64,000 bases of DNA from Hyphomonadaceae bacterium (GTDB lineage Bacteria; Pseudomonadota; Alphaproteobacteria; Caulobacterales; Aquidulcibacteraceae): assembly GCA_019636095.1 (NCBI GenBank), contig JAHBYF010000003.1:527705-591704 (forward strand), read 5' to 3'. Within the stretch, counting starts at the first letter, position 1; every line of letters begins with the position of its first letter. A program made the position numbers and the translations under genes. The notes beneath the pieces were generated by a model, which was not told the origin of the DNA, did no database searches, and was given only the letters and a program-made list of their open reading frames with translations. Shown in pieces: positions 18,159-26,436 of the stretch.

Positions 18159-18544
18159 TGTGTCAGGCCATTCCCGCAGAAGGCTGGTTCAGGAGCGAAG
18201 TCGACGCTGTGTACATCATTGCCTTGACGCGACTCTGGCGGAACTTGATCGAATCGCACGAAGGCGATCAGCGTGTCATGACCCCCAACACGATGGACCG
18301 CATCGCCGTCCGCAACGGTTCGGTTGATGCCGAGATGACCGTCAGAGGTGGGCCAATCATCGGCGCTGATGCAGAGGTCGCGATCGGTGAGCGATCTGAA
18401 CTCCACGAGAAACCGGCGGTCAACGGTGCTCGCAGTTGTTGTGACGCGATAGTCGATATTGCGCGTCGGTGTGGCCGCAGGCGCAGGCGCCGACGGCGAA
18501 CACGCCGCAAGCGCCGCCAGCACGGCGAAAACAAGCGCGCGCAT
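18155..18544 (-). CDS. Small lipoprotein inserted between pheS and pheT
   Basis: The 129-residue protein has a lipoprotein signal ([15 protein letters not shown], lipobox LAAC) followed by a Pro/Ala-rich linker and a compact domain. That domain has two cysteines (RDLCISADD and AFCGNG), probably disulfide-bonded in the periplasm. Its ATG overlaps the pheS stop by one base (TGATG) and its stop overlaps the pheT start (ATGA), so it is fully embedded in the operon. I do not recognise the family. A periplasmic lipoprotein has no obvious link to tRNA charging, so this is probably an insertion that preserved coupling. Confidence 0.75.
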   Translation of the reverse strand: MRALVFAVLAALAACSPSAPAPAATPTRNIDYRVTTTASTVDRRFLVEFRSLTDRDLCISADDWPTSDGHLGINRTVADGDAVHRVGGHDTLIAFVRFDQVPPESRQGNDVHSVDFAPEPAFCGNGLTQ

Positions 18545-19629
18545 CACCCCACCCCCTGCGCCAGACCCGGCAGCAAGAACGGACTGAAGCCGTAGTGCTT
18601 CAACCAGCGTGTGTCGTTGGCGAAGAGATCGCGGAGATCGGGCATGCCGTACTTCAGCATCGCCAAGCGATCGATGCCCATGCCGAAAGCGTAGCCTTGG
18701 TACTTCTCAGGATCGATGCCGCAATTCTTGAGCACGTTGGGATGCACCATGCCGGAGCCCAGAATCTCCAGCCAATCGTCGCCCGTTCCGATCTTCAGCG
18801 TGCCGCCAGAGCGATCGCAGCCGACGTCGACTTCCGCGCTCGGTTCGGTGAACGGGAAGTGGTGCGGGCGGAAGCGGAGCTTCACGTCGTCGACTTCGAA
18901 ATAAGCTTTAAGCGCGGCGGTGAGCACACTCTTCAGGTCCGCCATGCTCGTGGTCTCGTCGATGACGAGGCCTTCGATCTGGTGGAACATCGGCGTGTGC
19001 GTCGCGTCCCAATCTTTGCGGAAGGTGCGGCCCATGCAGATCATGCGGATCGGCGGCTTTTGACGCAGCATCGTGCGCACTTGGACAGGTGACGTGTGCG
19101 TGCGCAGCACTTTGCGTTCGCCCTGCTCGTCGCGAGCGTTGAGAAAGAACGTGTCCTGCAACTCGCGCGCGGGATGGTTCTTCGGGAAGTTGAGCGCGGT
19201 GAAATTATTGAAGTCGGTCTCGATGTCCGGCCCTTCTTCGACGGCGAACCCCATCTCGCCGAAGATCGCGGCCATCTCTTCCATCACTTGCGAGACAGGA
19301 TGGATGGCGCCGAGGCGCGGTCTCACCGGCGGCAGCGTGACGTCGACAGCTTCAGCCTGGAGCTGACGATCAAGCGCCGCTTCGGCCATCGCCGCTTTCT
19401 TGGTGACAATCTCTTCTGTGACCTTGTCCTTGAGGACGTTGAGAGCCGCGCCGAAGGTCTTGCGCTCGTCTGGGCTCATGGCGCCCAGGTTTTTCATCAG
19501 CGCGGAAATCGAGCCTTGCTTGCCGAGCGCTTCAACGCGCAGCGCTTCTAGCGCAGCTTCGTCGTTTGCGGCGGCGACGCGCGCGAGCAGAGTGCGTTCG
19601 AGTTCTTCGAGATCGGTGTTCGTCGTCAT
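18544..19629 (-). CDS. pheS: Phenylalanine-tRNA ligase alpha subunit
   Basis: The 361-residue catalytic subunit carries the N-terminal coiled-coil ([18 protein letters not shown]) followed by the class II synthetase core. Visible are the motif 2 region ([38 protein letters not shown]), [17 protein letters not shown] and motif 3 ([22 protein letters not shown]). ATG 19629 is preceded by GGGAGG, which sets the start. The 160 bp upstream hold two dispersed repeats. rplT lies beyond, as in the classical rpmI-rplT-pheST arrangement. Confidence 0.97.
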   Translation of the reverse strand: MTTNTDLEELERTLLARVAAANDEAALEALRVEALGKQGSISALMKNLGAMSPDERKTFGAALNVLKDKVTEEIVTKKAAMAEAALDRQLQAEAVDVTLPPVRPRLGAIHPVSQVMEEMAAIFGEMGFAVEEGPDIETDFNNFTALNFPKNHPARELQDTFFLNARDEQGERKVLRTHTSPVQVRTMLRQKPPIRMICMGRTFRKDWDATHTPMFHQIEGLVIDETTSMADLKSVLTAALKAYFEVDDVKLRFRPHHFPFTEPSAEVDVGCDRSGGTLKIGTGDDWLEILGSGMVHPNVLKNCGIDPEKYQGYAFGMGIDRLAMLKYGMPDLRDLFANDTRWLKHYGFSPFLLPGLAQGVG

Positions 19630-19640
19630 CCTGCCTCCCG

Positions 19641-19697
19641 TCCCTCTCCCCTTGTTGGAGAGGGTGGTCGTGCGCACGCACGACCGGGTGAGGGGTA
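19641..19697 (-). repeat. Dispersed two-hairpin repeat, unit A
   Basis: The unit has hairpin 1 CCCTCTCC...GGAGAGGG, hairpin 2 GGTCGTGCG/CGCACGACC, then GGTGAGGGG. Three other units of the same plan occur at 19724-19781 (inverted relative to this one), 47976-48027 and 48062-48101. The second hairpin differs in sequence but keeps pairing. This type of imperfect palindromic repeat is common between genes in alphaproteobacteria. Confidence 0.75.
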
Positions 19698-19723
19698 TCA
19701 GCGAACTGTTGGAGTAGCGGACG

Positions 19724-19781
19724 CACCCCTCATCCGTCCGCCGCGTCGCGGCGGACACCTTCTCCCACAAGGAGAGAAGGG
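19724..19781 (+). repeat. Dispersed two-hairpin repeat, unit B
   Basis: Read on the minus strand it gives CCTTCTCTCC-TTGT-GGGAGAAGG, then TCCGCCGCG/CGCGGCGGA, then GATGAGGGG. It forms an inverted pair with unit A in the rplT-pheS gap. It could stabilise or terminate the ribosomal-protein transcript before pheS; no T-run is present. Confidence 0.75.
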
Positions 19782-19790
19782 CTCACCGCG

Positions 19791-20147
19791 TTATTTCAGA
19801 GCGGCTTGGGCTTGAGCAACAAGACCCTTGAAAGCCGCGGGCTCGTTCATGGCGATATCGGCCATGACCTTGCGGTCCAGCGTGACACCCGCCTTGGCGA
19901 GCCCGCTGATAAATCGAGAGTACGTTAGCCCCTCTTCACGCACTGCCGCGTTGATGCGCTGAATCCAGAGAGCGCGGAAATTGCGCTTCTTGGCCTTGCG
20001 ATCGCGGTACGCGTAGAGGCCAGCCTTCTCAACCGCCGCGTTGGCGGTGCGGAAGGTGTTCGAGCGACGGCCGTAATAGCCCTTCGCCTTCTTCAAAACT
20101 TTCTTGTGACGGGCGTGCGCTGTGACGCCGCCTTTAACGCGTGCCAT
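19791..20147 (-). CDS. rplT: 50S ribosomal protein L20
   Basis: The 118-residue basic protein starts [26 protein letters not shown] and contains [21 protein letters not shown], both diagnostic of L20. L20 binds 23S rRNA early in large-subunit assembly and in many bacteria represses its own operon by binding the leader RNA. It follows rpmI by 14 bp. The next gene downstream is pheS. Confidence 0.98.
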   Translation of the reverse strand: MARVKGGVTAHARHKKVLKKAKGYYGRRSNTFRTANAAVEKAGLYAYRDRKAKKRNFRALWIQRINAAVREEGLTYSRFISGLAKAGVTLDRKVMADIAMNEPAAFKGLVAQAQAALK

Positions 20148-20161
20148 GGGTCAGTCTCCGC

Positions 20162-20365
20162 TCAATCGAGGCCGTAAGGAATCCAGAGCTTCACGCGCTT
20201 GGCGTCTGGCTCTGCGATCGTGGACGTGCCGCGGTTTTGACGGATGTACTTCCCGTTGTGGCTGATCAGGCGGTGACGCTTGCCGGCGGCGCCGGCCTTC
20301 ACCTTGCCCGAGGCCGTGAGCTTGAAGCGCTTTTTCACGCCGCTCTTGGTCTTCAGTTTCGGCAT
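20162..20365 (-). CDS. rpmI: 50S ribosomal protein L35
   Basis: The 67-residue protein reads [20 protein letters not shown], then [13 protein letters not shown], as expected for L35. AAGAGGA lies just upstream of the ATG at 20365. It is normally directly downstream of infC; here infC is 2.2 kb away and opposite-strand genes intervene, so rpmI-rplT must have a promoter of its own in 20366-20750. Confidence 0.98.
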   Translation of the reverse strand: MPKLKTKSGVKKRFKLTASGKVKAGAAGKRHRLISHNGKYIRQNRGTSTIAEPDAKRVKLWIPYGLD

Positions 20366-20750
20366 TTCATCCTCTTTGGATCAAGGCGCAGGGCCGAAAC
20401 CCCACGCAAAAAGGGTCGCCACGGCATGCCGTACAGGCCGGGCCACCCAAGAAGGCGGGGCAGATAGCATGGGGATTCCGGCCCCGCAATGGGGGCGGCT
20501 GGGGAGAACCGCCGGCATTCCGCCGATTGGCCGCACCATGACTCGGGCCCCTCGCAGGGTCCTGCCACGCGCTGGCGGCGCGTGCATCGGCGGCGTCTAG
20601 GGACCTGCGTGGGGCCGGCGACACGACCAGGCTGGAGATCAGCGCGTGGCTTAACCGCTGGGGGTCGATCGTCTTCGGACAATACGCCGACATTTTGGCT
20701 CCCTGGCGCGCCCAGGTGCGGTTAAGCTGGGTCGAGGTGGAGCGGACGGC
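20366..20750. promoter_or_regulatory. Intergenic control region between rpmI and a divergent membrane-protein gene
   Basis: No convincing gene lies in these 385 bp. The part near rpmI should be its leader and is very GC-rich, with several possible stems that I could not resolve by eye into a known L20 leader. A perfect inverted repeat GCTTAACCGC / GCGGTTAAGC (20649-20658, 20720-20729) lies near the divergent gene. Each arm contains TTAAC, the CtrA half-site, but the spacing is not that of a classical CtrA site. No clear sigma-70 promoter was seen. Confidence 0.45.
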
Positions 20751-21176
20751 ATGGTGCGACAACCGAGGGATTTGGCCGAGGCCAAGCAGATCTTCCAAGA
20801 AGAAAAAACCAAGGTCACAACCTCGATTTCGGCTATCGCCGGTTCGCGCTGGTTGATGGCGATCCTGGCAACGTTGGTGATCGCGTTCGGGACACACTTG
20901 GCCTATGCGCCAGGGCGACTTCCTGCAGTTGGCGGCATCAGCCTTGCGGCGGTTGGTTTGCCGCCAAGCGTCGACTTCGGCTTCGCCGGGGATCAGGCCA
21001 AACAAGCCGCGGAGGCGGCAGCAAACAGTGAGGCGCGCCCGCGGGCGGAAGAATTTGTCGCGGCGAACCAAGACAAAGTTCCGATCTTCAACGGCGTGGT
21101 ATTCGGCCTCGCGCTGCTGCTCCTGCTCGGCAACATGTGGATCATGACCAAGCGGCGGCCTTACTCGCGCGGCTAA
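20751..21176 (+). CDS. Two-span membrane protein of unknown function
   Basis: The 141-residue protein has a cytoplasmic, charged N-terminus (EAKQIFQEEKTKV) and two membrane helices: about 33-52 (WLMAILATLVIAFGTHLAYA) and about 111-130 (FNGVVFGLALLLLLGNMWIM). A roughly 55-residue Ala-rich loop between them (DQAKQAAEAAANSEARP) probably faces the periplasm. It interrupts the normal infC-rpmI neighbourhood together with the next two genes. The family was not recognised. Confidence 0.65.
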   Translation: MVRQPRDLAEAKQIFQEEKTKVTTSISAIAGSRWLMAILATLVIAFGTHLAYAPGRLPAVGGISLAAVGLPPSVDFGFAGDQAKQAAEAAANSEARPRAEEFVAANQDKVPIFNGVVFGLALLLLLGNMWIMTKRRPYSRG

Positions 21177-21268
21177 CCAACTTTGTCACAATCGGCTCGT
21201 CGACTGGCAAACCCTCGGGACATTCAGCGCTTAGCATTTGCGTCCCACCTAAGGAGAGAACCAGGCCG

Positions 21269-22102
21269 ATGGCAGACAAGATAATACGTCCATCTTTCAC
21301 GCGCCGCGGCGCACTGGGCGCCGGGCTTGTCGCAGGCAGCGGCCTTGTCGCAAGTTGCGGCGGCGTTTCGCAGGTGGCCGCGCAAGGTGTGACATTGCTG
21401 ACGCCGGAGGTGACGGAGGGCCCCTTCTATTTCGATCCGGCGATCGAGCGCGACGACATTCGCGAAGACAAGCCGGGAGTGCCGGTGCGGCTGCGCATCC
21501 GCGTGTTCGATGCGCAGTCGCGACCGATGCGCAACGCGCGCGTGGACATCTGGCATTGCGATGCGAGTGGCTTGTACTCGGGTTATGCGAACCAAACCGG
21601 CGGCGTGAGCACTGAGGGTCAGAAGTTCTTGCGCGGACACCAGCTCACGGATGCTGCGGGCGATGTCGCGTTCACGACAATCTATCCAGGTTGGTATCAT
21701 GGGCGCACCACGCACCTGCACCAAAAGGTCTATATTGGCGATCGCAACGTGCTGACCGCGCAGATATTCCTGCCGGATGCCCTAAGCGAATACATTTACG
21801 CAAACGCCGAAGCCTATCGCCGTAGCGAACAGCGCGACACGCTCAATTCACAAGATGGCATCGCCGAACAGCAAGGCCGTTCAACATTCGGCGCAGTGAA
21901 AGAAGAGACGGATTATTTTGAAGTTTCGCTAACGCTTGGCGTCGACCCCAATCACACATCTACCGAGCAAGGGGGGCCGGGCGGACCACCGCCGACTGGG
22001 CGCCCACCCGGACCGCCGCCAAATGGCGCTCCCGGACCGATGGGACGCGGAGAACCGTTGACGCCGGCAGAGCGTGTGGCGCGCATTCTGCCGGGCGGCT
22101 AG
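21269..22102 (+). CDS. Exported intradiol ring-cleavage dioxygenase family protein
   Basis: The 277-residue protein carries a Tat-type signal (FTRRGALGAGLVAGSG) also resembling a lipoprotein signal (GLVASC). The domain is of the protocatechuate/catechol intradiol dioxygenase type: EGPFYFDP, NARVDIWHCDASGLYSGY, and YPGWYHGRTTHLHQKV. The non-haem Fe(III) ligands are the tyrosines of YSGY and YPGWY and the two histidines of HLH. A Pro/Gly-rich tail (GGPGGPPPTGRPPGPP) follows. ATG 21269 is preceded by AAGGAGAG. Secreted members often act on aromatic or lignin-derived compounds, but the substrate is unknown. The 3' end overlaps the convergent lipoprotein gene by 4 bp. Confidence 0.85.
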   Translation: MADKIIRPSFTRRGALGAGLVAGSGLVASCGGVSQVAAQGVTLLTPEVTEGPFYFDPAIERDDIREDKPGVPVRLRIRVFDAQSRPMRNARVDIWHCDASGLYSGYANQTGGVSTEGQKFLRGHQLTDAAGDVAFTTIYPGWYHGRTTHLHQKVYIGDRNVLTAQIFLPDALSEYIYANAEAYRRSEQRDTLNSQDGIAEQQGRSTFGAVKEETDYFEVSLTLGVDPNHTSTEQGGPGGPPPTGRPPGPPPNGAPGPMGRGEPLTPAERVARILPGG

Positions 22103-22530
22103 GCGCGGTGGAAGCCGAAGCGGTACGGCGGCTTCGCGCCTTCAGGCCAATCGGTCCACGATCCCGGCGAAACAGCAACGAGCGAAAACGCACCTCGCGG
22201 CGTTTGCACGGCGTCGCTGTTGTCTTCGATTTCGCGTTCGCCAACGCCTTCGATATTAACGCGCAGGCGCAAGCGGCCGGCCCACACGCAGCGCGCGTTT
22301 TGCGGGCAACGGCTATCTTCGAGCACTTCGAGCGGGCGCACGCGGAGGCCATTGCCGAGATCCGCGGTTTCTCCAATGCCCACAGCAACGACGCCTTCGG
22401 CACGAAGAGCTTCGGCGCGCTGTTCGAGGTCCATTTGGATGTGTTGCGGAAGCGACGTTTGCGGCCCAACGCCGCCCGCTGGCGACGCGCAAGCAGCCAG
22501 GGCGAAAGCCGCAAACAGAATAGCGCGCAT
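22099..22530 (-). CDS. Small lipoprotein of unknown function
   Basis: The 143-residue protein has a lipoprotein signal (MRAILFAAFALAAC) and a domain with two cysteines in DSRCPQNARCVWAGRLRLRV. That CP-N--C-WAG pattern recurs in small secreted alphaproteobacterial proteins, here with an expected disulfide. AAGGAGAG lies upstream of the ATG. It lies 68 bp downstream of infC on the same strand and may be read through from it. No function is assigned. Confidence 0.7.
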   Translation of the reverse strand: MRAILFAAFALAACASPAGGVGPQTSLPQHIQMDLEQRAEALRAEGVVAVGIGETADLGNGLRVRPLEVLEDSRCPQNARCVWAGRLRLRVNIEGVGEREIEDNSDAVQTPRGAFSLVAVSPGSWTDWPEGAKPPYRFGFHRA

Positions 22531-22598
22531 GGAAACGTCTCTCCTTAGTTTGCGGCGATCTAAAGCACCCTGGGGTGAACGGCGGCTGATAAGCGCGC

Positions 22599-23147
22599 TT
22601 ATGAGGCGCGCGGCGCCATCACCATGACGACCTGACGGCCTTCGAAGCGCGGCTCATGCTCAACCTTGGCGATGCCATCGAGTTCCAGGCGCATGCGCTC
22701 CAGGAGATCCATGCCGAGATTGGTGTGCTGCATTTCGCGGCCGCGGAAGCGGAGCGTGACCTTCACCTTGTCGCCTTCTTCGAAGAAGCGGTGGATGGCC
22801 TTCATCTTCACTTCGTAATCGTGGTCGTCGATGTTGGGGCGAACCTTGATTTCCTTGAGTTCGACCCGCTTGGCCTTCTTGCGTGTTTCGGCCTTCTTCT
22901 TCTGCTCCTCGAACCGGAACTTGCCGTAGTCGAGGATTTTGCAGACAGGCGGATTCGAGTTCGGCGCGACCTCGACCAAATCGAGGCCTGCTTCGCGGGC
23001 CGCGTCGAGCGCCGCTGAGATCGGCATTTCGCCTTGCTTCTCTCCCTCTGCATCGATGAGGAGCACGCGGGGCGTTCCGCGGATATCCTCATTCACCCGC
23101 GGGCCATCCTTTGAAGGGGGCGGCGCGGCATACGGACGTCTAGCTAT
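22599..23147 (-). CDS. infC: Translation initiation factor IF-3, with an AUA start codon
   Basis: The 182-residue factor binds the 30S subunit and rejects non-AUG initiation. The core reads [20 protein letters not shown], [18 protein letters not shown], and [12 protein letters not shown] at 23096 would give 165 residues, but the frame extends upstream as [17 protein letters not shown], the normal alphaproteobacterial N-terminus. The only start there is ATA at 23145-23147, eight bases after AGGAG. Non-AUG starts (AUU, AUC, AUA) are a known autoregulatory device of infC. An out-of-frame ATG between the two would make only four residues. The start is inferred; the gene identity is not in doubt. 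Confidence 0.95.
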   Translation of the reverse strand: MARRPYAAPPPSKDGPRVNEDIRGTPRVLLIDAEGEKQGEMPISAALDAAREAGLDLVEVAPNSNPPVCKILDYGKFRFEEQKKKAETRKKAKRVELKEIKVRPNIDDHDYEVKMKAIHRFFEEGDKVKVTLRFRGREMQHTNLGMDLLERMRLELDGIAKVEHEPRFEGRQVVMVMAPRAS

Positions 23148-23160
23148 CGGGCATTCTCCT
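23145..23160 (-). promoter_or_regulatory. infC ribosome-binding site and AUA start
   Basis: On the minus strand AGGAGAATGCCCGATA places AGGAG eight bases before ATA. The embedded ATG is one base from AGGAG, too close for efficient use, and its frame stops after MPDS. The geometry selects ATA and so supports autoregulated initiation of IF-3. Confidence 0.75.
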
Positions 23161-23243
23161 GTCGCTGTTGATAAAACACGGCAAGGCCGCGCCCTTTCGG
23201 ACGCGGACTCACCGCTAGAATATTGCTTTTCATTGGCCGCGCA

Positions 23244-24251
23244 TCAAGCGGAAGCGGCCTGGCGATAGACGCCACAATTGCGGAGTTGGCGGTCCACCTG
23301 GTCCACCGGCAGATCCGCGATCACGGCAGCAGTGAATTCCACAACCCCGGAGCGGCCACGCGGCGGCGGCGCCTTCGCCGTTGAGGAGAGAAACACGAGA
23401 CACGGCGCCCCTGCGGCAGCCGCTACATGCATCAGCTCGACATCGTCGCCTACCGCGAACGAGGCGCGCTCCGCCAGCGCGATACACTGGAAGAGATCTG
23501 GGCGTGTGACGAGATTCTTGGCCCGCGGCTCGCCCTTGGCGATGGCGGCGCCGATCGGGCGCTCCTCCGCGCCGCCAAGGACAACAGGTGTAACGCCGTT
23601 GTTGGCGATGCGCTGCGCAAGCTCGATAAACTTGGCTTCCGGCCAGCGCCGGTTGGCTTCGGTATCTGAACCGCGCGGCAGCAGCAACACATAGGATCCG
23701 CGAATACCGAAATAGTCCGGCAGCAAGCGCGGGGCGTCACGCATCGTCGCGCGAAGCCAAGTCAGCTCGGGCATGAGCGGCTGATCGCCAAGCCCAGCCT
23801 TGGTCAATTGAGCGCCGAGGCGATCAAGCGGATGCATATGCAGTCGCTCAGGATCGAGAAAGGCATGACTAGCGCCAGAGACGGGTCCCGACCATTTCGG
23901 CGGCCACGGGCGTAGCCCCTGAAAGTAATTGTTAGTGCGGCTCGATCCCTCAAGGTCGTAGACCATATCGTACTTCGCTGTGCGCAGGCGCTTGATCAGC
24001 GCCGTGATCGCCTGCGGCTCGGTCGGCTTTCCATCGGGCTCGACCGCGTCGAAATACGGCGCCTTCTCCGCGAGTTCCTTGGTCGCTTCTGTAGTCAGCA
24101 GCGTGATGCGCGCGCCGACATGCTGCTCGCGGATTCTTTTGGCCGCAGCGAGCGCTTGAACGAAATCAGAAATGCCGCCCAGTTGAATAACCAGTACGCG
24201 CTTTGCACTCGTATCGGCTTCTGCTTCCGCAGCTGGCTTGCGCCAGATCAT
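23244..24251 (-). CDS. Glycosyltransferase family 9 (heptosyltransferase-like)
   Basis: The 335-residue protein has the GT-B fold pattern of family 9: N-terminal KRVLVIQLGGISDFVQALAA for the acceptor domain, and C-terminal YVLLLPRGSDTEANRRWPEAKFIELA, VVLGGAEERPIGAAI and FAVGDDVELMHVAAAAGAPCLVFL for ADP-heptose-type donor binding. Such enzymes add sugars to lipopolysaccharide core in the cytoplasm. It follows the family 4 glycosyltransferase by 10 bp, so the two form an operon, probably for cell-surface glycan. The DVELMHVA motif replaces the usual DTG/DSG in the donor site. Confidence 0.85.
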   Translation of the reverse strand: MIWRKPAAEAEADTSAKRVLVIQLGGISDFVQALAAAKRIREQHVGARITLLTTEATKELAEKAPYFDAVEPDGKPTEPQAITALIKRLRTAKYDMVYDLEGSSRTNNYFQGLRPWPPKWSGPVSGASHAFLDPERLHMHPLDRLGAQLTKAGLGDQPLMPELTWLRATMRDAPRLLPDYFGIRGSYVLLLPRGSDTEANRRWPEAKFIELAQRIANNGVTPVVLGGAEERPIGAAIAKGEPRAKNLVTRPDLFQCIALAERASFAVGDDVELMHVAAAAGAPCLVFLSSTAKAPPPRGRSGVVEFTAAVIADLPVDQVDRQLRNCGVYRQAASA

Positions 24252-24261
24252 TCCACGTCTC

Positions 24262-25440
24262 CTAGAGCACCGGTTGAGCGGGCGCTTTCGCGGTCTTGCG
24301 GGAGTCCGCTTCGCTCAAAACCCGTTGGTAAACTGCTAATGTGGCCGATTGCAGGGCGGCCTTTGAATAAAGCGCACGCACCCGCTCCTGGCCCTTTTTT
24401 CCCATTTCAGCGCGCTTTTCCGCTCCCGCATCAATCATTCGTTCCATGGCGCCGCACAGCGGACCCTCGGCGCCGGCTGGCACGAGAAACCCCGTTTGGC
24501 CCTCCACGACCGTTTCGGTGTAGCCGCCAAGATTGGAGGCGATCACCGGAACACCCATCGCTTCGGCTTCGACAGCGCCACGTCCAAAGGCTTCTGGCTC
24601 GATGACGGGAAACACCGCCATGTCGGACGCCGCGAACGCCAGGGGCATCTGCCTCAGGTGACCGGCAAGCGAAACAACATCTTGCAGTCCGCCAGCTTTA
24701 ATCGCGGAAAGCATTTCCTGCGTGTAAGCACGCCGCCCCTGATCGTCGCCGGCGATGATGATCTTAGTCGCTCCGGGGCGGCGCTCATTAAGCAGACGCG
24801 CCGCCTCAATGAGGACCATCTGACCCTTCCAGCGCGTCAGGCGCGCGGGAACTAGCACCACGCATTGGCCGGCCTTCACACCCCACTTTGCCCGCAAATC
24901 CGCAACCTCTTCGGTGTTGATCGATTGCGGATCGAAGACGTCGAGATCGACACCACGCGGGATCGCTATGACGCGCTCGGGCATGACATCGTGATGCGCG
25001 AGCACGTGTTCGCGCGTGAATTCGGAATTCGCGATAATCACGTCTCCCCGCGCCATCACCGAATTGTACAACGCCTTGATCGGCGACTTCGCATTGTAGA
25101 TGCCGTGATAGGTTGTCACGAACGGCACGCGCGCCATGCGCGCCGCAAGAAGCGCACTCCACGCTGGCGCGCGCGAACGCGCGTGAATGAGTTGAACTTT
25201 GCGATCGCGCACAAGCTTTGCGAGCTTGAACGCGTTGGCGATGAGCGTGATCGGATTTTTGGAAGCTGCCGGAATACGGACCAATTCGCCGCCGGTCGTC
25301 TTGAGGTCCGGCTCAAGACGACCGCCGGCGCTAGCAACCAAAGCGAGCCCCCCGGCGCGGCTGATTGCTTCCGCAATTTCAAGCGTAGTCCTCTCGACCC
25401 CGCCAGCGTTAAGCTCAGGGGTTACTTGCAGAACCGTCAA
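24262..25440 (-). CDS. Glycosyltransferase family 4
   Basis: The protein is a GT-B glycosyltransferase. It has the N-terminal glycine loop LQVTPELNAGGVERTTLE, LIHARSRAPAWSALLAAR in the acceptor domain, VVLVPARLTRWKGQMVLIEA at the domain junction and the donor-binding EAFGRGAVEAEAMGVPVIASNLGGYTE. I chose TTG 25440 (392 residues) because AAGAAGG lies seven bases upstream and the family motif begins right after; an ATG at 25542 would add a basic extension. It is the first gene of a two-gene operon with the family 9 enzyme. Confidence 0.85.
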   Translation of the reverse strand: MTVLQVTPELNAGGVERTTLEIAEAISRAGGLALVASAGGRLEPDLKTTGGELVRIPAASKNPITLIANAFKLAKLVRDRKVQLIHARSRAPAWSALLAARMARVPFVTTYHGIYNAKSPIKALYNSVMARGDVIIANSEFTREHVLAHHDVMPERVIAIPRGVDLDVFDPQSINTEEVADLRAKWGVKAGQCVVLVPARLTRWKGQMVLIEAARLLNERRPGATKIIIAGDDQGRRAYTQEMLSAIKAGGLQDVVSLAGHLRQMPLAFAASDMAVFPVIEPEAFGRGAVEAEAMGVPVIASNLGGYTETVVEGQTGFLVPAGAEGPLCGAMERMIDAGAEKRAEMGKKGQERVRALYSKAALQSATLAVYQRVLSEADSRKTAKAPAQPVL

Positions 25441-25598
25441 GTTGTGACCTTCTTGCAATGCTCGCCGTTTGCCCCTTTTCCCACCCCGTTGGCTAAACCT
25501 GTGTTTGATAACGATATTGCTTAACAAGACGCATAGATTCATTAAGCGCGCGTTGTTGAGCGGCTCTCGCACACTCGCTTTCGCCTCGGAGTAGAGCG

Positions 25599-26360
25599 AT
25601 GCCCCTAGGCCAAATCGAGGCTCTCGAGCACGACGGGCTGCAACTCGCCTACGAACGCATCAAAGGCGCGCAGCCCACCTTCGTCTGGCTCGGAGGCTTC
25701 AAATCCGACATGGCCGGTACGAAGGCGCAGACGCTGGCCGAGTGGGCGGCAAGTGCAGGCCAAGGCTTTGTTCGTTTTGACTATTCTGGCCACGGCGTCT
25801 CCGGCGGCAGGTTCGAGGACGGCTCGATTTCCCGCTGGCTCGGCGACACACTCGCCGTACTCGATCGGCTGACCAGCGGCCCGCTCGTGCTGGTCGGGTC
25901 GTCGATGGGGGGCTGGATCTCGCTCTTGGCGTCGCGGGCGCGGCCCGAGAGGGTGGCCGCCCTTTTGCTGATCGCACCAGCAGCGGATTTCACCGAACGG
26001 CTGATGTGGCCGGGTTTTAGCTCCGAGCAGAGAGCGGAGCTTCTGGCGGAGGGGCGACTTGAGCTACCCTCTGCCTATGCGCCTGAGCCAACTGTGATCA
26101 CCCGCGAAATGATCGAAGATGGGCGACGCAATCTGGTGATGGACGCTCCATTTCCTTTCGAGGGCGCGGTCCGCATTCTCGCCGGAGCAGCGGACCCAGA
26201 CGTCCCTTTGAAGCATGTTCTCGCGCTCTTGCCCGTGCTGCAATCGAAGGACGTGATGCTGCATCGCGTCCCGGATGGCGATCATCGCCTGTCACGACCG
26301 CAAGATTTGCGACAGCTCCTGGCCTTGGCCTCGGAATTGCGCCTCCGGCTCGCGTGCTGA
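25599..26360 (+). CDS. Alpha/beta hydrolase (serine esterase type)
   Basis: The 253-residue cytoplasmic protein shows the alpha/beta-hydrolase nucleophile elbow LVLVGSSMGGWISLL (GxSxG), RFDYSGHGVSGG before it, a candidate aspartate in GAADPDVPLKH, and the histidine in VPDGDHRLSRP. The layout resembles ABHD10-like and short-chain thioesterase/esterase proteins. It is divergent from the glycosyltransferase operon over 158 bp. The substrate is not predictable. Confidence 0.85.
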   Translation: MPLGQIEALEHDGLQLAYERIKGAQPTFVWLGGFKSDMAGTKAQTLAEWAASAGQGFVRFDYSGHGVSGGRFEDGSISRWLGDTLAVLDRLTSGPLVLVGSSMGGWISLLASRARPERVAALLLIAPAADFTERLMWPGFSSEQRAELLAEGRLELPSAYAPEPTVITREMIEDGRRNLVMDAPFPFEGAVRILAGAADPDVPLKHVLALLPVLQSKDVMLHRVPDGDHRLSRPQDLRQLLALASELRLRLAC

Positions 26361-26436
26361 GCGAACGGCTTGGATTTGCCCAATCTTTGGGGCATCCGTG
26401 AACCAGCCCTTTCGGGACTGCGGGAGAATACTGCTC

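Noticed and set aside
15990..18227. A 745-residue open frame on the plus strand across pheT
   Set aside because: It lies antisense to the unmistakable pheT gene and has the Arg/Ala/Asp-rich, repeat-free composition of a frame forced by high-GC codons. No family motif or ribosome-binding site was seen.
20489..20725. Short frame in the rpmI leader region (plus strand)
   Set aside because: The composition is Arg/Trp/Pro-rich shadow sequence, with no ribosome-binding site and no homologue-like motif.
23096..23147. GTG 23096 as the start of infC
   Set aside because: It would delete the conserved N-terminal segment encoded upstream; the AGGAG-ATA geometry explains the full-length protein better.
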